A stretch of 64,000 nucleotides of DNA from Dryococelus australis (lineage: Eukaryota; Arthropoda; Insecta; Phasmatodea; Phasmatidae), in the NCBI GenBank assembly GCA_029891345.1, contig CM057009.1, forward strand, positions 288,558,966-288,622,965. Direction: 5' to 3'. A model generated the notes under the pieces. The model did not search any database. It saw nothing but the letters and a program-made list of their open reading frames with translations, and had not been told where the DNA came from. A program made the position numbers and the translations under genes. This document shows positions 13,995 to 25,061 of this stretch, piece by piece; position 1 is the first letter of the stretch; every line of letters begins with the position of its first letter.

Positions 13995-16050
13995 CGAGGC
14001 TGTTCCGTTCGATTTCAATAAAACAATAATATAAAAATTTTTTTTTTTTTTATTTCTGTAAATAATTTGTTTATAAAGACAGAGTATTTAATAAGCTAAA
14101 CAAAAGCCATCATTACAAGTAATGAAATATAAAAAAAAAACCTCTTTCCTAAGAAGTTGTTATCGTAAAAGTATCATATAGACACAAACCTAATATTTGC
14201 GGGGTAATTCCGCTCACTTGTGTGGCTATTCCGCTCACTAAAATTTTCTAAAACCGTACGTGCAGTTTTCACATGTAACATTTTTTCTGTAGCCCACACA
14301 CTATTTCCATGGAAAAAAAGCACTAAACTTCTTGGAATTCAATTTAATTCAAATAGTTTTATTTATAGAATTTTAGTTAACACATTAGAACAAATAAAAG
14401 ACGCAGTGGATGTTCGTGAAGGTTTATTTGTGAATGAGTCTTGCACTGCAGTACATTTTTAAAATCCTTTTTTGGTAGATTCGGTTTCTATTTTAGTATC
14501 ATCTATCTCGAGTATTCGTTTCGCCTTATTTTAAGCGTAAATATTTTAAACTCTAATATCTGCGAATATTTGTGAACGCTCTAAATTAGAATCAGTGGGA
14601 AACCACTCATTCACAGTGAAAATAGCTTAACTTAGAATTAGTAAAAAAAAAAACACTAATTGTTTCAGTGGGAAATTTACGCTGATTGAATTAGTGATGT
14701 CAAAAACTTCACTGATTCTAAGTGGAGCCGTTTTCACAGCGAATCAGTGGTTTCCCACTGATTTGAGTTTAAAGTGCAAGGCCCGTAGTTTTTTCACAGT
14801 TTTTTCTTTAATCTAAGGAAAACTGGGAAAATTTAATGTCTAAGGGATTTTCAACACAGTTGTATCCAGAATTGTGAGTTGAGAAACAGTGCGATGTTTC
14901 ACCTCCTGTACCTAAAAAATTTTTAAAAGAAGATACAGTATCTTTAAACGGAGTCGCTGCTCCCAAAGGCTTATTTGTCTGTTAAAAACATGTCGATTTC
15001 TTATTTAAACGGTTTTTGCATACCTATTTATTTTATATTTAAAGTTTTATATTCTTATAATTTTGCACCATCTACCAAGAAGTAAATAAACATAGCGCCA
15101 TTTACATGGAACATAATTGCCCAAAATAGGTACATAAATACAAAAATTAATTATAATTAATTTTACTAGTGAAATCGTGTTATTGTACATAAATGGTTTA
15201 ACTGAAGTTACTATGGAAGAAAGTATAATGAGGGTTACGTGTAATAATTGGAACTAAATTAATGCCACCTTAAGAAAAATAGCTCAGATATTTTAGGTAA
15301 AATTTTACCGTCACAAATTTGCTTCGGCTACTTCATCGCTCGACCACTGTTCTCAGAACAGAAAATATGTTTACCGTGTCAGTGGAGATTACTTTCAAGA
15401 TTACAAGTTAAGACAACGCTGGCGATACAGCAGCTCCAACATAGGACTGATCAAATTCTTGGCGATCTCTTAACACGTTTCAAATCATTTTACGATTGGC
15501 ATTTATTAACACCTGAGTAATGTGGTTCACGAGATGAATTAATTAATGTTTAATCTAGAAGCCAAGATATATACTGGAAACACAAGTACGATCTCACAGG
15601 CTATTACAAAAATATAGTTTGAAATAACATTACATTCCAAACACTTCAGCACGACGACCAGTATTTACTCTCTCACGACACATCTCGCTAAGTCAAGGCA
15701 GTAAACATGATATTGTGTGCAGAATAGCCAAGTGTTGATCCTTCCCTTGCTCACGACAGAATCTATATGGATTTTCGATATGTTAAGCATACCAAAAATC
15801 TTCTCTGCAATAACAAAGGACAACGTGTCATCCAGAAGCAAAAACAGCACCTTTACAACTTTATAATGAGGTTGTATACATTGTCGCAACACGTTGTTGA
15901 GAACAAAATCGTTTTACGTCTATTCACTTTCTGCCCTTGAGTGCTATGTCATCATTCAAAGTATAGCGATAGCAGGCTTATCAAAAACACTAAAACTTAT
16001 TAAAATAATACCAATATGAGCTTAATAACTCAAAAAATGTAATAAATGAA
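13995..16050. mobile_element. ~2 kb unidentified insertion inside the polymerase pseudogene
   Basis: Polymerase-like translation stops near 13.99 kb and resumes near 16.06 kb close to the place where it broke off, so the intervening ~2 kb looks inserted. It holds no transposase-like frame I recognise. It includes a poly-T run at 14040-14051, a duplicated ATTCCGCTCACT motif at 14207-14239, and the hairpin MITE at 14.57-14.79 kb. Terminal repeats of the insertion were not identified, so the edges are approximate (tens of bases). Confidence 0.5.
14572..14786. mobile_element. Hairpin MITE with long inverted repeats
   Basis: Two ~60 bp arms, at about 14.58-14.64 and 14.71-14.78 kb, are near-perfect reverse complements. 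Each contains AATCAGTGGGAAACCACT or its complement and a TTTTCACTGTGAAT / CACAGTGAAAAT block. The ~70 bp loop is A/T-rich. Its size and symmetry fit a non-autonomous DNA transposon. No target-site duplication is clear, so the superfamily is open. Confidence 0.65.
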
Positions 16051-17225
16051 AATGTTAAAAAATTTCTGTCGTGATCGTATACCATATAATTATGGATGTT
16101 CGATTTACAGTTACTGTATTTAAACTATAGTAAACAAAATTTGCTACCATAATTTATACATATTTTTTAACGAAATGATGATCGATTGTTCATTAAATAA
16201 TTAGCTAAAGACTTACATTTAGGATTAACCTCTAATGATGAAGAAACATATATCCATATATAATTCCATAAAATATTTTCAATGTGTTACCATTATGAGT
16301 ACCAGAAAAGTTAAGAAAATATCTTATAAAAGGACTGTGTGAGAAATGAGACGTAATAATTTACAAAGCTATTTGGACCTATAAATGTATGGAATCGGAA
16401 TAGAATCTTTGAAGAACCACAGCTACCCTTAAAGACTAATTTTATTCGGAGTAAAGTAAAACACATATATTTGATGAATATAATACACTGGCTAAGTTAA
16501 TAAGGGAATTGTTTTACATTTAAAAAATGAGAGAATATACGGTACTTAAAAGTATACCACATGTATTGACATAAGAAAAATATTTAGAGGTGGCTGACTG
16601 AAAAATTTTATAATAAAATTTTATTTGTCATTATAAAGGACAACGAATTTCGTGTACTGTGTTAACACTAACAAATATTTATGTCGAGTTTAATAAACAA
16701 CAAAGATAAATTTTTAAAAAAATTGTTAGAGGTGGCATTCCTTAATGATATAAAGACATCAGCAAGGCAAATAAATGATTACAAGGTTATAATGAAAGAT
16801 AACGTTATAATTATCTAACATATTTAAAAGACAGATATTTACATGGATGAGCTATGTCAAAATTTACTATGCAAATTATTTGAATGGCTATAAGAACAAT
16901 CCGAACTAAATATAATACTTTATATTACCAAATATAACAGAAATTTTTAATGTTGCAGAAGTTGAATATATATTAAAAGATCAATAAAAGATTCAAGAGA
17001 ATTTTGTAATAAATAGAAACATTTCCTTCTATTATCAGAAAATTAGAAATAAGTTAAGTGCCAGCAATATAAAGGAAAGGAGGTACCACCTTAAAGAACA
17101 TTAAAATTAGACTTAGAGTAAGGATTAAATTTACTTATATGCACATATTAAGTAAACTAGAGCAAAGTAATTTGGTTAAAGAAATATACAGAATGTTTCA
17201 TAAGAAGTTAAGGAATTACAACATT

Positions 17226-17735
17226 TATTGCAACTAAACCACTGAACGTACAGTAATGAAAACAGTGCAGAATGATCATGGAACCGGAACAGATTTTATG
17301 ACACCTACGAATGTTCAATGTGTGCACCCCGTGAGACAAGGCATGCATCCACACGTTAGTCTTGTTCTTGCCACACACGCATCAACATGGGCCCGTTGAT
17401 AGCGCGGCGTATACCCTGTCTTTGGTGTAACCCCACAAAAAAATATTGATGCAGTTTGAGGTCCGGTGATCCTTGGGGGGGGGGGGGGGGCACAACATTA
17501 ACAGCTGACTTCGTGGTTTGTGATTCCTGAACACAGGAAAACTTCTCAACGCGTGAAGCAGCCATTTCCCAACACTAACGAATGCCAGATGAACAACACA
17601 CGGTCGTCATTGTGAGCGACGCCTAGCGGCAGGACTGTGAACTCAAGGCGTAGCGCGACATATACCAAATGGTTGCATTCCTCGTTCATTCTGCACTGTT
17701 GTTATCGATGTACGTCACGTGGTTTAGTTGCAATA
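17226..17735 (-). mobile_element. Internally deleted DNA transposon of the DUF4817-type transposase family
   Basis: The element is bounded by ~50 bp terminal inverted repeats: the left starts TATTGCAACTAAACCAC and the right is its reverse complement ending at 17735, and both continue into CAGTGCAGAATGA. On the minus strand the N-terminal start of a transposase (MAASRVEKFSCVQESQTTKS, from 17565) is joined directly to its C-terminal tail (LMRVWQEQD, then RVDACLVSRGAHIEH). The central HTH and DDE catalytic region is missing. The junction coincides with a 16-base G run at 17475-17490. This family, with an N-terminal DUF4817-type domain and a tail ending in GAHIEH, is widespread in insects. The element sits inside the polymerase pseudogene, whose translation continues on both sides. 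Confidence 0.8.
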
Positions 17736-18624
17736 CATTTCGGCAATCACTCAAATCTTTACGAAACACGGTGTATGTATCATAAACGTAGCCAGGAAAC
17801 TAATGCAAATTGTGACAATGAGAAAGAATTTTATTCGTTTATGTTTATTTTGGTGTATGGCAAAACTATGGAAAATATTAGGTATATAGCAAATATTCAA
17901 TTAGTAAATTCTGGTCAGAAATATCAAAAGTTAACATGAAAAACTAAATACAAAATACCACTTTATATGAAAAAAATACGGGTGCAGTAAATATTAATAA
18001 AACAAAATTATTATTTAATAACACCATATATATTTGTGTTATAGTATTAAATATATATATAAATAATCAAAGAGCAAAATTCATCAGAATATTATAAAAA
18101 CCTAACAAAAAAATAAATATTTTTACATGGATACAGATAATTCAGTTAACAATATAAACTGAATAAGTGTGTATGAATATAGGAAAACTTTTATAAAACA
18201 AACTGATAAAAGCAATTATCGTAATTATCGTATCTACAATATACAACCAATAAAAAATAAGTATTTAAATGAAAGAAATATGGTAATTTAATTGACGAAT
18301 TTGTTGGTTTACGAATGTAGGCAATAAATGTTGACAAAAAACTAAGTAAACCTAATGTGCTAAAATGTATGTATTTATTGTAAAATGTCATGCTTAGTTA
18401 TATATGAACAAAAACGTGATTATTATAAGAGTAATAAGAAATTTATAAAAGTTGACTTAATTAGATAATATAAACATTATATAATATGGTTGAAATCCAT
18501 AGGATCACATTAAGTTACAAAGGAGATAAAATATACTTAACATATAATAAAATATATTAATTATCCTTTAGGCATTACAATATTAAAAATAATTAATAAA
18601 CACATACATATAATATAAAACATA

Positions 18625-19745
18625 ATCATATGAAAATACAATTAATCAGTTAAATAAATATAATTAAAAAATTTTATCATATCTATTAATTTGTACTCTT
18701 ACATAATTCTTGAAATACATACCAGTGATATATTAATATAAACTCGTTGGAAAATGTTTTTTTACAAATATATTTTAATATGATTTATTTATTATTTTAT
18801 TTTTAGCTAATATCTAGTTCAACAAAAGTATTATACCCTTGCTCAAACATAATCTAAATCTGTAATGTCAAACAATAACAAATTTCTAAGTAATGTAACT
18901 TTATAAATCTGTTAGAACGTTAACATTGTTTTCTATTCCCTAGTCTAATCTACTTATTTAACTATACACATTAAATAAGAAAATAATTTCTTCTTTCATT
19001 TCTAAACTCATATCAATATATGCGCATTAAAAGTCTGTATAATTTTCTTCTCAATCTCTAATTACCTAAACATCATGTTTAAATTTGTCATTATTAATTT
19101 TATTAAACAATTGTGAAAACTGTTTCTGTACTATACTATATCAGAATACATGCATCTTCTTTTTGTTAACAAAATAGTTATTCTTATTTACTGACTGATG
19201 AGTTCGTGTTTATATTACTTGGGAAAATAACACAAATAAAATAATGAAGCGTTGTTACCATATAATGTAGGATAGTTATTAGAATAGGCAATTAAATACA
19301 GGCATAATAAGTTTTTGTTATTTTAGTAAATTAACCTGGAGGAATAACTATTAATAAATCATATTTTCCTTACAAAAGTTCAAATAAACAGAATATATCC
19401 ATTTAATAATCACTCCAAAAAATCATTTTAGAAATGTAAGGAAAAAAACCATTCAGTTATGTTATGGCAGTGAAAGAATTATATTACTGTATGAATCAGA
19501 AAAAAAATGTATTATTAGATTATTTAAATTTTTGATAACCAGGATAATATCCGCCGAAAATATTTTACAAGAGGAAGACATAAATTATCAATTGTTTCTA
19601 TTTAACACAAACCACTTACACCACAAATGAAAGATAAGAATTTTTTTTTAATGAAGTCTTAATTAAAAAGGCCAAATCTAAAACTCGTGCAAACTGTTCG
19701 ATTACTCATCTAAAATATTTCGCAAAGTCAGTCCTCGTAGAAAAT
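18625..19745. other. Very AT-rich DNA downstream of the polymerase fossil
   Basis: No polymerase-like translation continues past about 18.6 kb. Some plus-strand frames between 19.3 and 19.6 kb give peptide-like stretches (for example YYCMNQKKMYY and NIRRKYFTRGRHK), but I cannot match these to a Maverick capsid or integrase gene and treat the stretch as unassigned. Confidence 0.35.
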
Positions 19746-20747
19746 GAGGGACATATGAGTAGTAGAGGCATGCATGTTTTAATTCACTTTCCGAATGACA
19801 GGGATGGGGGACATGCGTAGTGCCATAAGATTAATCTAGGAAGGGTTTTCGGCCAGGAGGATACAATCTGCTCGCACTTAGCACCGCAGTTAGCACCGCA
19901 CTTGGCTCGTCATGCTCCATCTGCTCCAACCCTTCACCTACCTACACTCCCACCCCCTCCCCTCAACCTCCTCCTTCACAGCGAGCTATACTGGGGTTAT
20001 CCACAACTAATTTCTGGTACACTAACACCACACACCACCCCTTCACTACCATCCTCCACCCTCAAAAACTATCCTCCTTCACAATGGGGTATGCTATGTT
20101 TACTTCTGGGATTAAGTCGATGCCTACTGCGAGATCACAGTCTCTCTTCTTTGTCAGTAATTTATTCTGGATGCCTGATACACTAACACCCCTCTCCACC
20201 CCTTCATAAAACTCCGCCCCCATACCTCTCCTCACCAACCTCCATCACAACAAGGTATGCTGTAATTAGTTTGTCTTAGATTGGGTCCCTGTCGCGAGCC
20301 TGTAGGCTCTTCTCAGATATGGTTAACATCCTCCCTACACCTCCCTTCTGCTGAGCTATTTATTATGAATTCCGGTCTCATTACCACTTAACGCCTCTGC
20401 TGTGCTGTGATTACTCAACCCCCTTCCCCTCCTTCAATCATCCATCATCCATTCATTTTTCCAGTCGAGATTACTATGTTCAGTTCCCAACTGGACAGAT
20501 AGACAAAACTTATATCACCATCGACGGATATCTTAGTTCTCGGGTAACGTGCTAGATGGTGTGTAAGTTCAGTGTATCGATTATGTTGAGGTCATCAAGG
20601 ATTGCTAGGTAGCATGCAAGTCACTAGTACTCCAAGAACCAATGTTGCTTAATGTTATTACTTGTGACTACTCGCTCTGAGATTGGCTGGAAGCCTGAAA
20701 CAATTTTCTCCATCATATATGTAATGCTTTAGTACATTATAAAAAAC

Positions 20748-20832
20748 TTTGGTTTCTAGTGGTTTTGAACCAGGAACCTCAAGGTCGCCAGATGACACCT
20801 TTACCCTATCGACCATGAGAGCTTGGATCCCA
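20748..20832 (-). promoter_or_regulatory. tRNA-like block with polymerase III A and B boxes, left arm
   Basis: On the minus strand, TGGTCGATAGG fits the A-box consensus and GGTTCAAAACC fits the B box, with spacing like that in a tRNA. The sequence around it begins AAGCTCTCA. It is repeated in inverted orientation in the other arm at 28.06-28.13 kb. This could be a tRNA-derived SINE head captured in the arms or a promoter belonging to the element. It is not a clean cloverleaf. Confidence 0.6.
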
Positions 20833-21245
20833 ATTGAAGTTTTAATTAAGTAAAAAAAGAGAAACACCTACTTACTCATACTATCAAAACAGAGTTGTAG
20901 TATATATCATGATTGACCAATCGATTAGTTAAAAATTTATTTTTTAAAGAGAAGTTATGTCTTTAACTAAAAAATATAATTATTAATCTTTTACAAAACA
21001 AACATAATCGAGGGATGTATCCAAATATTCGTATTTTTTACGGATAAGAATATATAGTCATAAAAAAGGATTATATAACTCCAACTGTCGCCATATTGAA
21101 TTTTAGTAAGCATAGAAACCTTTTTTTTATTTTAAAATTAATAATAAACCACTCAAAGGATCAAATGCAACACATCGATTACCTTACAAGAGGCTATTAA
21201 TATCCTAAACTCTTTCTGACACTGCCAATTATGCATTAAAGCCCT

Positions 21246-21691
21246 TTTGTTAATATAGTCATAATTTCCGAACCATCTATGTTATAGTGATCAAATTCAT
21301 AACCTGGCCATCATACCCAACATGCACAATAATGGTAAGGTAATTTTGTCCCTAAACCCTCTCTGACAATGTCAGGCCCACCTAAATCCATTTTATAAGC
21401 AAGGATAATCTTAATCACACATAAACCAAAGCTATCCTCATCAAATTCATAACATACACATAAACCCCGACAATAAACAAGACTGCAAGGACAAACATAC
21501 CTAAACCCCTTTTATAAGCATATTTACTCATAATAACCCATATAAAAACTATACTAATCAAATTCAAACCATACACATCACATCCGATGTAGATATGAGC
21601 AATAGGGTCAAACACACTTAAAATAATTTCATAAGCATAGTTATTCATAATTATCCATATACCAAAGCTATAATCATTAAATTCATAATAT
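21246..21691 (+). repeat. Tandem array (~120 bp units), left part
   Basis: About four degenerate units are visible. Each has the order CATAATTACCCATATA, CCAAAGCTATACTCATCAAA, TTCATAACATACACATAAAC and a CCTAAACCCCTTTTATAAGC segment. The same units resume at 25410 after the pogo-like insertion, and appear inverted at 27.06-27.59 kb. Confidence 0.75.
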
Positions 21692-22253
21692 AGAGGAAAG
21701 TAGACAAATATAGAATAGCGTACTAATATGGACTACCACTGTAACAACCAACACAAGCATTGCCATCTAGCGGATAATGGCACAACTTCTTGACATTGTG
21801 CCTCCTGATGGGCTACTACCACTAAGTGTGTTGCAGCAGAAGGCGAATGTTATTTTGAAGCCTTTGTGAAAATCGAAATCTGGAGAAGTTAACAGGTAAG
21901 TTTTAATAAATTTATATTTATTAAACCTTCCATAACTTAGCAAAGTATTTGTGGTATTTGTAAAAAATACACATTCGCAGTTGCATGTAACATGTAACAC
22001 ATTTCTCTTTACGAAAACTTTAAAACTGTTTCCAAGTGAAGTGGTGCAAGATTGTGAGGGTAGTAATATAGAGTGCCACTGGTGTTACAAATATGGAATA
22101 CTATTCCATATTAGTATCCTAATTTTAATGTTATCATCTGAATGAAGAAATTCATCTGTACCATTTTGAGATCGATTACTAAGTGCATAGTATTGTGTGG
22201 TGCTATGTTAGCATTTATCTTATAGCTGAATCTCCATTGTCACAGCTCAATAT

Positions 22254-22511
22254 TATATCGCCTTTCAGGGGTGTATGACGAGCCCTTGTGTGGCCTAACT
22301 GCACAGCTTTATTGCACACCCCAAGGTATCAATTTACATTATATTTATTAGTGGCATTTACATTTCGTCGGTGGCCTGATGTTATATCACCGTTCGGAGG
22401 TGGACAATGTTACCTTGTTTGGCCTAAGTGCACTTGTGGCTTGATGGAACACCCTAAGGTATCAATTTATGTTATTTATATTTAGTAGGCTTTTACATCT
22501 TGTTGACTGTG
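22254..22511 (+). repeat. 129 bp tandem duplication inside pogo-like element 1
   Basis: Two diverged units begin TATATCGCC (22254) and TATATCACC (22383). Both contain TTGTGTGGCCTAA or TTGTTTGGCCTAA and then CCAAGGTATCAATTTA or CTAAGGTATCAATTTA. The units lie upstream of the transposase gene in the 5' non-coding part of the element. Confidence 0.7.
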
Positions 22512-22564
22512 AGGTTATAAAAAATGACTACACACATTTATACAAGTGAAAGGAACTGGGTAAA

Positions 22565-22738
22565 GAATCGGTCATGCCTTTATTAATAAACTATCCCAGC
22601 ATTTGCCTGAATTGATTTCGGGAAACCATGGAAAATCCAAACCAGGATGGCCGAACCGAGAATCGAGTCCATGTCCACCATAATATGAGTCCAATGTGTT
22701 ATACCCTTGCGCCACCTTGCTGAGGGTTCCATTTTAAT
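22565..22738 (-). mobile_element. tRNA-derived SINE with the polyneopteran-type central domain
   Basis: On the minus strand the head contains GGTGGCGCAAGGGTATAACA (A-box region) and GACTCGATTCTCGG (B box with one change). The body then reads GGCCATCCTGGTTTGGATTT, CCATGGTTTCCCGAAATC, and GGCAAATGCTGGGATAGTTT at the end. That body is the conserved central domain shared by many SINEs of cockroaches, termites, crickets and stick insects. It is nested in pogo-like element 1, upstream of the transposase. Confidence 0.82.
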
Positions 22739-22787
22739 GTTCAGCAGTATACAAGATATATTCATAATTTAAACCTCCCTTATGTAG

Positions 22788-22960
22788 GTCGGCCTCCATG
22801 GTGTAGTTTGTAGCATGCCGCATTATAGTGCGAGAGGTCCTGGGTTTGAATCTCAGGTAGGGCATAGCTGTTGTGCTTGTCTGTAGGTGTAAATTAGTAT
22901 GTAAGCCATTCCTTATTAAGCTTTATATCATAAAACCAGGGGATGTTAATGAACCCTTCA
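22788..22960 (+). mobile_element. tRNA-derived SINE (family B), copy 2
   Basis: The head holds CATGGTGTAGTTTGTAG (A-box region) and GGGTTTGAATCTC (B box with one change). The 3' part ends GGGGATGTTAATGAACCC and an A-rich tail. It matches the minus-strand copy at 5.27-5.45 kb from head to 3' end. It lies in opposite orientation to the SINE just upstream and inside the pogo-like element. Confidence 0.75.
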
Positions 22961-23052
22961 AAAAAATTTTCTATGTGAGCTGATGTTAAAACTGTTGCAA
23001 ATTAGTTGATGTCTTCAGCTTACAGATAAAAATACTCACCCATGTTGAGGAA

Positions 23053-25061
23053 ATGGTAATCAGTTGGAGAAAGAAGGAAGGTGTGGGCGAAGATAAAATA
23101 ACTAAAGCGATATTTGCTGGAAGGGGGCAGAAAATGGGGTGTTTGAAAGCATCTCAAGATTTAAGTGTAACAAGAATAACACTTTCCGGCCTTTCAAAAG
23201 ATCATTCCAAGGATCCACATCAGGCAGCCACAACAGAACTAGGTAGGAAGACTATTTTCCCAGCACATCAAGAAGTAAAACTAGTAAGATACTGAAAAGT
23301 AATAGAATGTTACTTATTTGGGCTGACAAGAAGCGATGTGCACATTGTGGCCTACCAGTTGGCTGTTTTAAATAACATTCCTCACCCATTTTATGTTCTT
23401 TGCACAGCTGGAAAAGGTTGGCTTAAGCTATTTCTTAGACATCACAAAAGTGATTTGTCATTCAGGAAGCCTATAGGCACTTCATTTTCAACTGTTTTGG
23501 GATTCAATAAAGAGTCAATTGATTTATTCTTCACAATGCTGGAGTGTGAAATGGGCAGGAAGAAGTATCCCCCAAATGGAATATACAATGTCGTTGAGAT
23601 AGGGTTTTCTGCTGTTCAAAGCAAGGTTCTGCATGTTATTTCTCCTAGAGGAAAACGTCAAGTTGGTGCGATTGCTTTGGTAGAGAGTGGGTCTTTGATA
23701 ACTGAAGTTTTGTATATGAGTGCTGGAGGATCATTTGTTCTAGCTCTCATTATATTTCCACACAAACTGAATAGTTCACTTTTCATGAAGGGTGCATCTC
23801 CAGGGTCCATTTCAGCATGCCATCCATCTGGATGGATAGAAACACACTTGTTCACATTGTGGTTTATGCACTTTCTTCAGGATGTGAAACCCACCAAAGA
23901 GTCTCCAGTTATTTTAATACTAGATGGGCACAATACCCACACCAGGAATATAGAGGTCATAAATCAGGCAACAGAAAACAATGTTACAATATTATTTTTA
24001 CCTCCCCACACCACTCATTAAATGCAACCACTAGACAAGACATTAATGGGTGCTCATAAGACCTACTATAGTGAAGAAGTGTGTACCATGTTGCGACATT
24101 CTGGCAGGCCTGTGACTCATTTCGATGTTGTTGAATTGTTTGGGCATGCATATTTTAAGGTTGAATCTGGAGCAATTGAAGTGAACAGTTTTGAGGCACC
24201 TGGGCTTTATCCTGTTGACAGGGATATCTTCAATGACTATGATTTTCTTGTTAGTAATGAAGGAAATGAGCATGCTATTGCCACTCCACAGGAAAGTCAA
24301 ACTGATGACATAGTGGATCTAGAGTGTGCCATAGAAAGTGATCTACCATCTAGTAGACCTAATCTGAAGGAATGTATGCCACCTTTGCCCTGCTCTTCTT
24401 GCAGCAACGAAACTATCAAACAAGACTCTTTAACAGAAGATGTTTCTATGTCTGTTCAATCAACTCCAGGTACATCTAACATTCAACATATGAGCATTGG
24501 GACGATCTCTCATAGGAAACTAGGGAATCTAGCTTAATTTACACCCAGGAGCATTGACCCAACTAAAATTTCTCAAATTGCCAACACCAGTTCTCGAAAA
24601 CAACAAATATATTTAACTTCCAGGCATGGCAAAAAAAGCCCAGGACATGCACGATTATCACTTCATCGCCGTACAAAGAATGAATACGAAATGAGTCAGC
24701 CAAGTGTCTTTTGTCACAAAAGAAGAAATATACAAGAAGAGGACAGCACCAAAGAAAGTCTACAGTTAGCAGTGGTAGAGGAGCCAAATCTCTTGGCACT
24801 AAGAGTCAGGGCAGTGTGTCAAATGAATCTAGTTCTTCTGCTAAAGAATTATCTGTTCATGACAATTCCAGTGATATTGAATTGAAACACAATTGAACAT
24901 CTCCAGATAATGATGATTCAGTGTGTATCTTCTGTGAAACAAAGTATTCAGATGATACACAAGGTGAAATGTAGATACAGTGTGCCATTTGCCAGCGTTG
25001 GTGTCAATCCAAGTGCGCCGGCTATGAAAGTGGAGCGTATGTTTGTGACTATTGTAAATAA
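23053..25061 (+). pseudogene. Pogo-like (jerky/tigger-type) transposase with C-terminal PHD-like finger
   Basis: A DDE transposase that would cut and rejoin its element at TA sites. In order: a psq-type HTH (from 23053, motif KASQDLSVTRITLSGL), a DNA-binding segment with AGKGWLKLFLRHH, then the DDE core. The first catalytic Asp is replaced by Val (IYNVVEIG, codon 23593-23595). The second (LILDGHNTH, 23923) and third (MQPLDK, 24034) are intact. A PHD-like Cys/His finger spans 24924-25061 (CIFC, CAIC, CAGY, CDYC). Frame 1 is kept from 23053 to 24537 with in-frame stops at 23293 and 24019 only. One frameshift near 24.7 kb and stops at 24535, 24894 and 24973 follow. The stop at 24973 replaces the conserved Trp of the PHD finger. 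It is non-functional but not very old by lesion count. Confidence 0.9.

Larger units (their letters stand above)
12400..18620 (+). pseudogene. Fossil protein-primed family-B DNA polymerase, Maverick/Polinton type, split by two insertions
   Basis: Family-B polymerases of this type replicate Maverick/Polinton elements and related viruses from a protein primer. Plus-strand translation across stops gives the domains in order. First comes an N-terminal segment with INEYISLRGSSYI (13072-13110) and FMWANELAL (~13170), then the exonuclease I motif region FVVYANSECLL (13643-13675), then LTSNDEETYIHI (~16.23 kb). KIVRGGIP follows (~16.72 kb), then the motif A region YLKDRYLHG*AMS (16812-16859), a segment ending LSKLEQSNLVKEIY (~17.15-17.19 kb) and YGKTMENI (17856-17879). 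Last are a DTD motif in YMDTDNS (18124-18144) and IDEFVGLR (18291-18314). The assembled pieces total about 1,200 codons, normal for the family. The exonuclease Asp reads Asn, the motif A Asp reads Lys and there are many stops and frameshifts, so it is non-functional. No capsid, integrase, ATPase or protease partner was found nearby. Confidence 0.82.
19752..21691 (+). repeat. Left arm of the foldback element, outer part
   Basis: The arm runs inward from a CT-rich segment (19.9-20.45 kb, many CCCTCC/CACCACC runs), through a tRNA-like block (20.75-20.83 kb), to an AT-rich zone and then the tandem array. The opposite arm has the complementary GA/GT-rich order. The arm is interrupted at 21692 by the pogo-like insertion and continues from 25408. 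Confidence 0.8.

Noticed and set aside
19300-19620. Possible capsid or other Maverick gene downstream of the polymerase
   Set aside because: Only vague peptide-like stretches; no diagnostic motif or length support.
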